Shown here piece after piece: positions 63,061-64,000 of a stretch of DNA of 64,000 bases. This stretch comes from Pseudomonas lurida (lineage in GTDB: Bacteria > Pseudomonadota > Gammaproteobacteria > Pseudomonadales > Pseudomonadaceae), in contig NZ_JAAMRE010000027.1 of the NCBI RefSeq assembly GCF_013522705.1, forward strand, positions 1-64,000, read 5' to 3'. The translations under genes and the position numbers were made by a program. Positions within the stretch are counted from its first letter, which is position 1. Each line of letters starts with the position of its first letter. The notes under the pieces are model-generated. The model ran no database searches, was not told where the DNA came from, and saw only the letters and a list, made by a program, of their open reading frames with translations.

Positions 63061-64000
63061 ATGTTGAAACCTGCGAAGAAACTGCAAAAAGTCCTGATCG
63101 CCAACCGCGGCGAGATCGCGCTGCGTATCCTGCGCGCCTGTAAGGAAGAGGGCATCAAGACCGTCGCTGTTTACTCGACGGCCGATACCGAACTGATGCA
63201 CGTGAAACTGGCGGACGAGAGCATCTGCATCGGCCCACCACTGGCCACGAACTCGTACCTGAAAGTCTCGAACATCATCGCTGCCGCGGAAGTGACCGGC
63301 GCTGACGGCATCCATCCAGGCTACGGCTTCCTCGCGGAAAACGCCGATTTCGCCGAACAGGTGGAAAAGTCCGGGTTTGCCTTCATCGGCCCGAAAGCCG
63401 AAACCATTCGCCTGATGGGCGACAAGGTATCGGCCAAGGACGCCATGATCGCCGCCGGCGTGCCAACCGTTCCAGGTTCCGATGGCCCATTGCCTGAGGA
63501 CGAGGAAACCGCACTGCGCATTGGTCGCGAAGTCGGCTACCCGGTGATCATCAAGGCCGCCGGTGGCGGTGGTGGTCGCGGCATGCGCGTGGTGCACAAG
63601 GAAGAAGACCTGATCGAAGCGGCCAAGCAGACTCGCTCCGAAGCGGCTGCCTGGTTCGGCAACCCGATGGTCTACCTGGAGAAGTACCTGACCAATCCAC
63701 GTCACGTGGAAGTGCAGGTATTGTCCGACGGCCAGGGCCACGCCATCCACCTGGGCGACCGCGATTGCTCGCTGCAACGCCGTCACCAGAAGGTATTGGA
63801 AGAAGCCCCGGCACCGGGCCTGGACGAGAAAGCACGCCAGGAAGTGCTGGCACGCTGCGTCAAAGCGTGCATCGACATCAACTACCGTGGCGCCGGTACG
63901 TTCGAGTTCCTCTATGAAGCAGGTCGTTTCTACTTCATCGAGATGAACACGCGCGTTCAGGTAGAGCACCCGGTGTCGGAAATGGTTACCGGTATCGACA
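63061..64000 (+). CDS. accC: Biotin carboxylase (partial, runs off window)
   Basis: The first 313 residues of the biotin carboxylase subunit. It starts MLKPAKKLQKVLIANRGEIA, includes the ATP-grasp glycine loop GGGGGRGMR (about residues 163-171), and the metal and ATP-site residues in EMNTRVQVEH near the window edge. GGAG lies before the ATG. The gene is intact as far as it can be seen; its 3' end lies beyond 64000. Confidence 0.96.
   Translation, partial: MLKPAKKLQKVLIANRGEIALRILRACKEEGIKTVAVYSTADTELMHVKLADESICIGPPLATNSYLKVSNIIAAAEVTGADGIHPGYGFLAENADFAEQVEKSGFAFIGPKAETIRLMGDKVSAKDAMIAAGVPTVPGSDGPLPEDEETALRIGREVGYPVIIKAAGGGGGRGMRVVHKEEDLIEAAKQTRSEAAAWFGNPMVYLEKYLTNPRHVEVQVLSDGQGHAIHLGDRDCSLQRRHQKVLEEAPAPGLDEKARQEVLARCVKACIDINYRGAGTFEFLYEAGRFYFIEMNTRVQVEHPVSEMVTGID

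Noticed and set aside
1..64000. Searched for CRISPR repeats, tRNA or rRNA genes, insertion-sequence ends and phage integrases.
   Set aside because: No regularly spaced direct repeats, cloverleaf-like sequence, transposase or integrase motif was seen by eye. A covariance-model scan would be needed to exclude small RNAs.

Overview
The window looks like chromosome of a fluorescent Pseudomonas, most likely of the P. fluorescens group. Three things point there: high GC with strong GC3 bias (hence long antisense shadow frames); gene blocks that, from memory, match P. aeruginosa PAO1 (bauR/bauA/bauC, 8-oxoguanine deaminase and adenine deaminase; copA-cueR with the RIO kinase, thiolase and SDR; the flp-tad-rcp-ppr locus; speA to accBC); and intergenic REP-type palindromes built on a GTGGGAGGGGGC core. 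I saw no rRNA, tRNA, CRISPR array, insertion sequence or phage gene. Most of it is core or conserved accessory genome. Names rest on recognised motifs and gene order, since no database search was possible.

Layout. 1-470: gene-free, AT-richer, with three degenerate inverted-repeat units and a terminator. 475-4403: beta-alanine catabolism (bauC, bauA, divergent LysR bauR). 4492-11775: nucleobase block (NCS2 permease, RutR-like TetR regulator, YigZ/IMPACT protein, SDR, 8-oxoguanine deaminase, CaCA antiporter, adenine deaminase). 11825-16816: MFS transporter, ArsR-type regulator, LysR regulator divergent from a small monooxygenase and a quinone-oxidoreductase-like enzyme, and a 57-aa protein. 16826-21491: Bcr/CflA pump and a copper block (copZ, a secreted unknown, copA, cueR) with two MerR-type promoters of 19-bp spacing. 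21760-26384: RIO-type kinase, then a thiolase divergent from a two-domain FabG-like reductase and a MaoC protein.

26399-41331: a complete Tad (type IVb pilus) locus. It has a solo receiver and the Flp pilin on one strand, rcpC-rcpA-tadZ-tadA-tadB-tadC-tadD plus a small lipoprotein on the other, then pprB, the prepilin peptidase, a TadE-like minor pilin translationally coupled to the sensor kinase pprA, and convergent tadG. These genes would make, process, assemble and control one surface fibre.

41419-53556: two tandem DUF4136 lipoproteins, cmoM and a MazG-like pyrophosphatase, the PBP1C / alpha-2-macroglobulin pair around a small membrane protein, a MATE pump, and a base-composition outlier encoding a tiny lipoprotein. 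53672-64000: speA, SUI1/YciH, Nudix hydrolase, DUF2333, the diguanylate cyclase gcbA, a CtpL-like chemoreceptor, aroQ, accB and the 5' part of accC, which runs off the window.

No wholly unfamiliar system stands out. The best leads are the solo receiver beside flp, the secreted unknown inside the copper block, the 10-bp inverted repeat abutting the Bcr start codon, the inverted TCGTAAA pair between flp and rcpC, the small membrane protein between PBP1C and alpha-2-macroglobulin, and the orphan lipoprotein at 53233.
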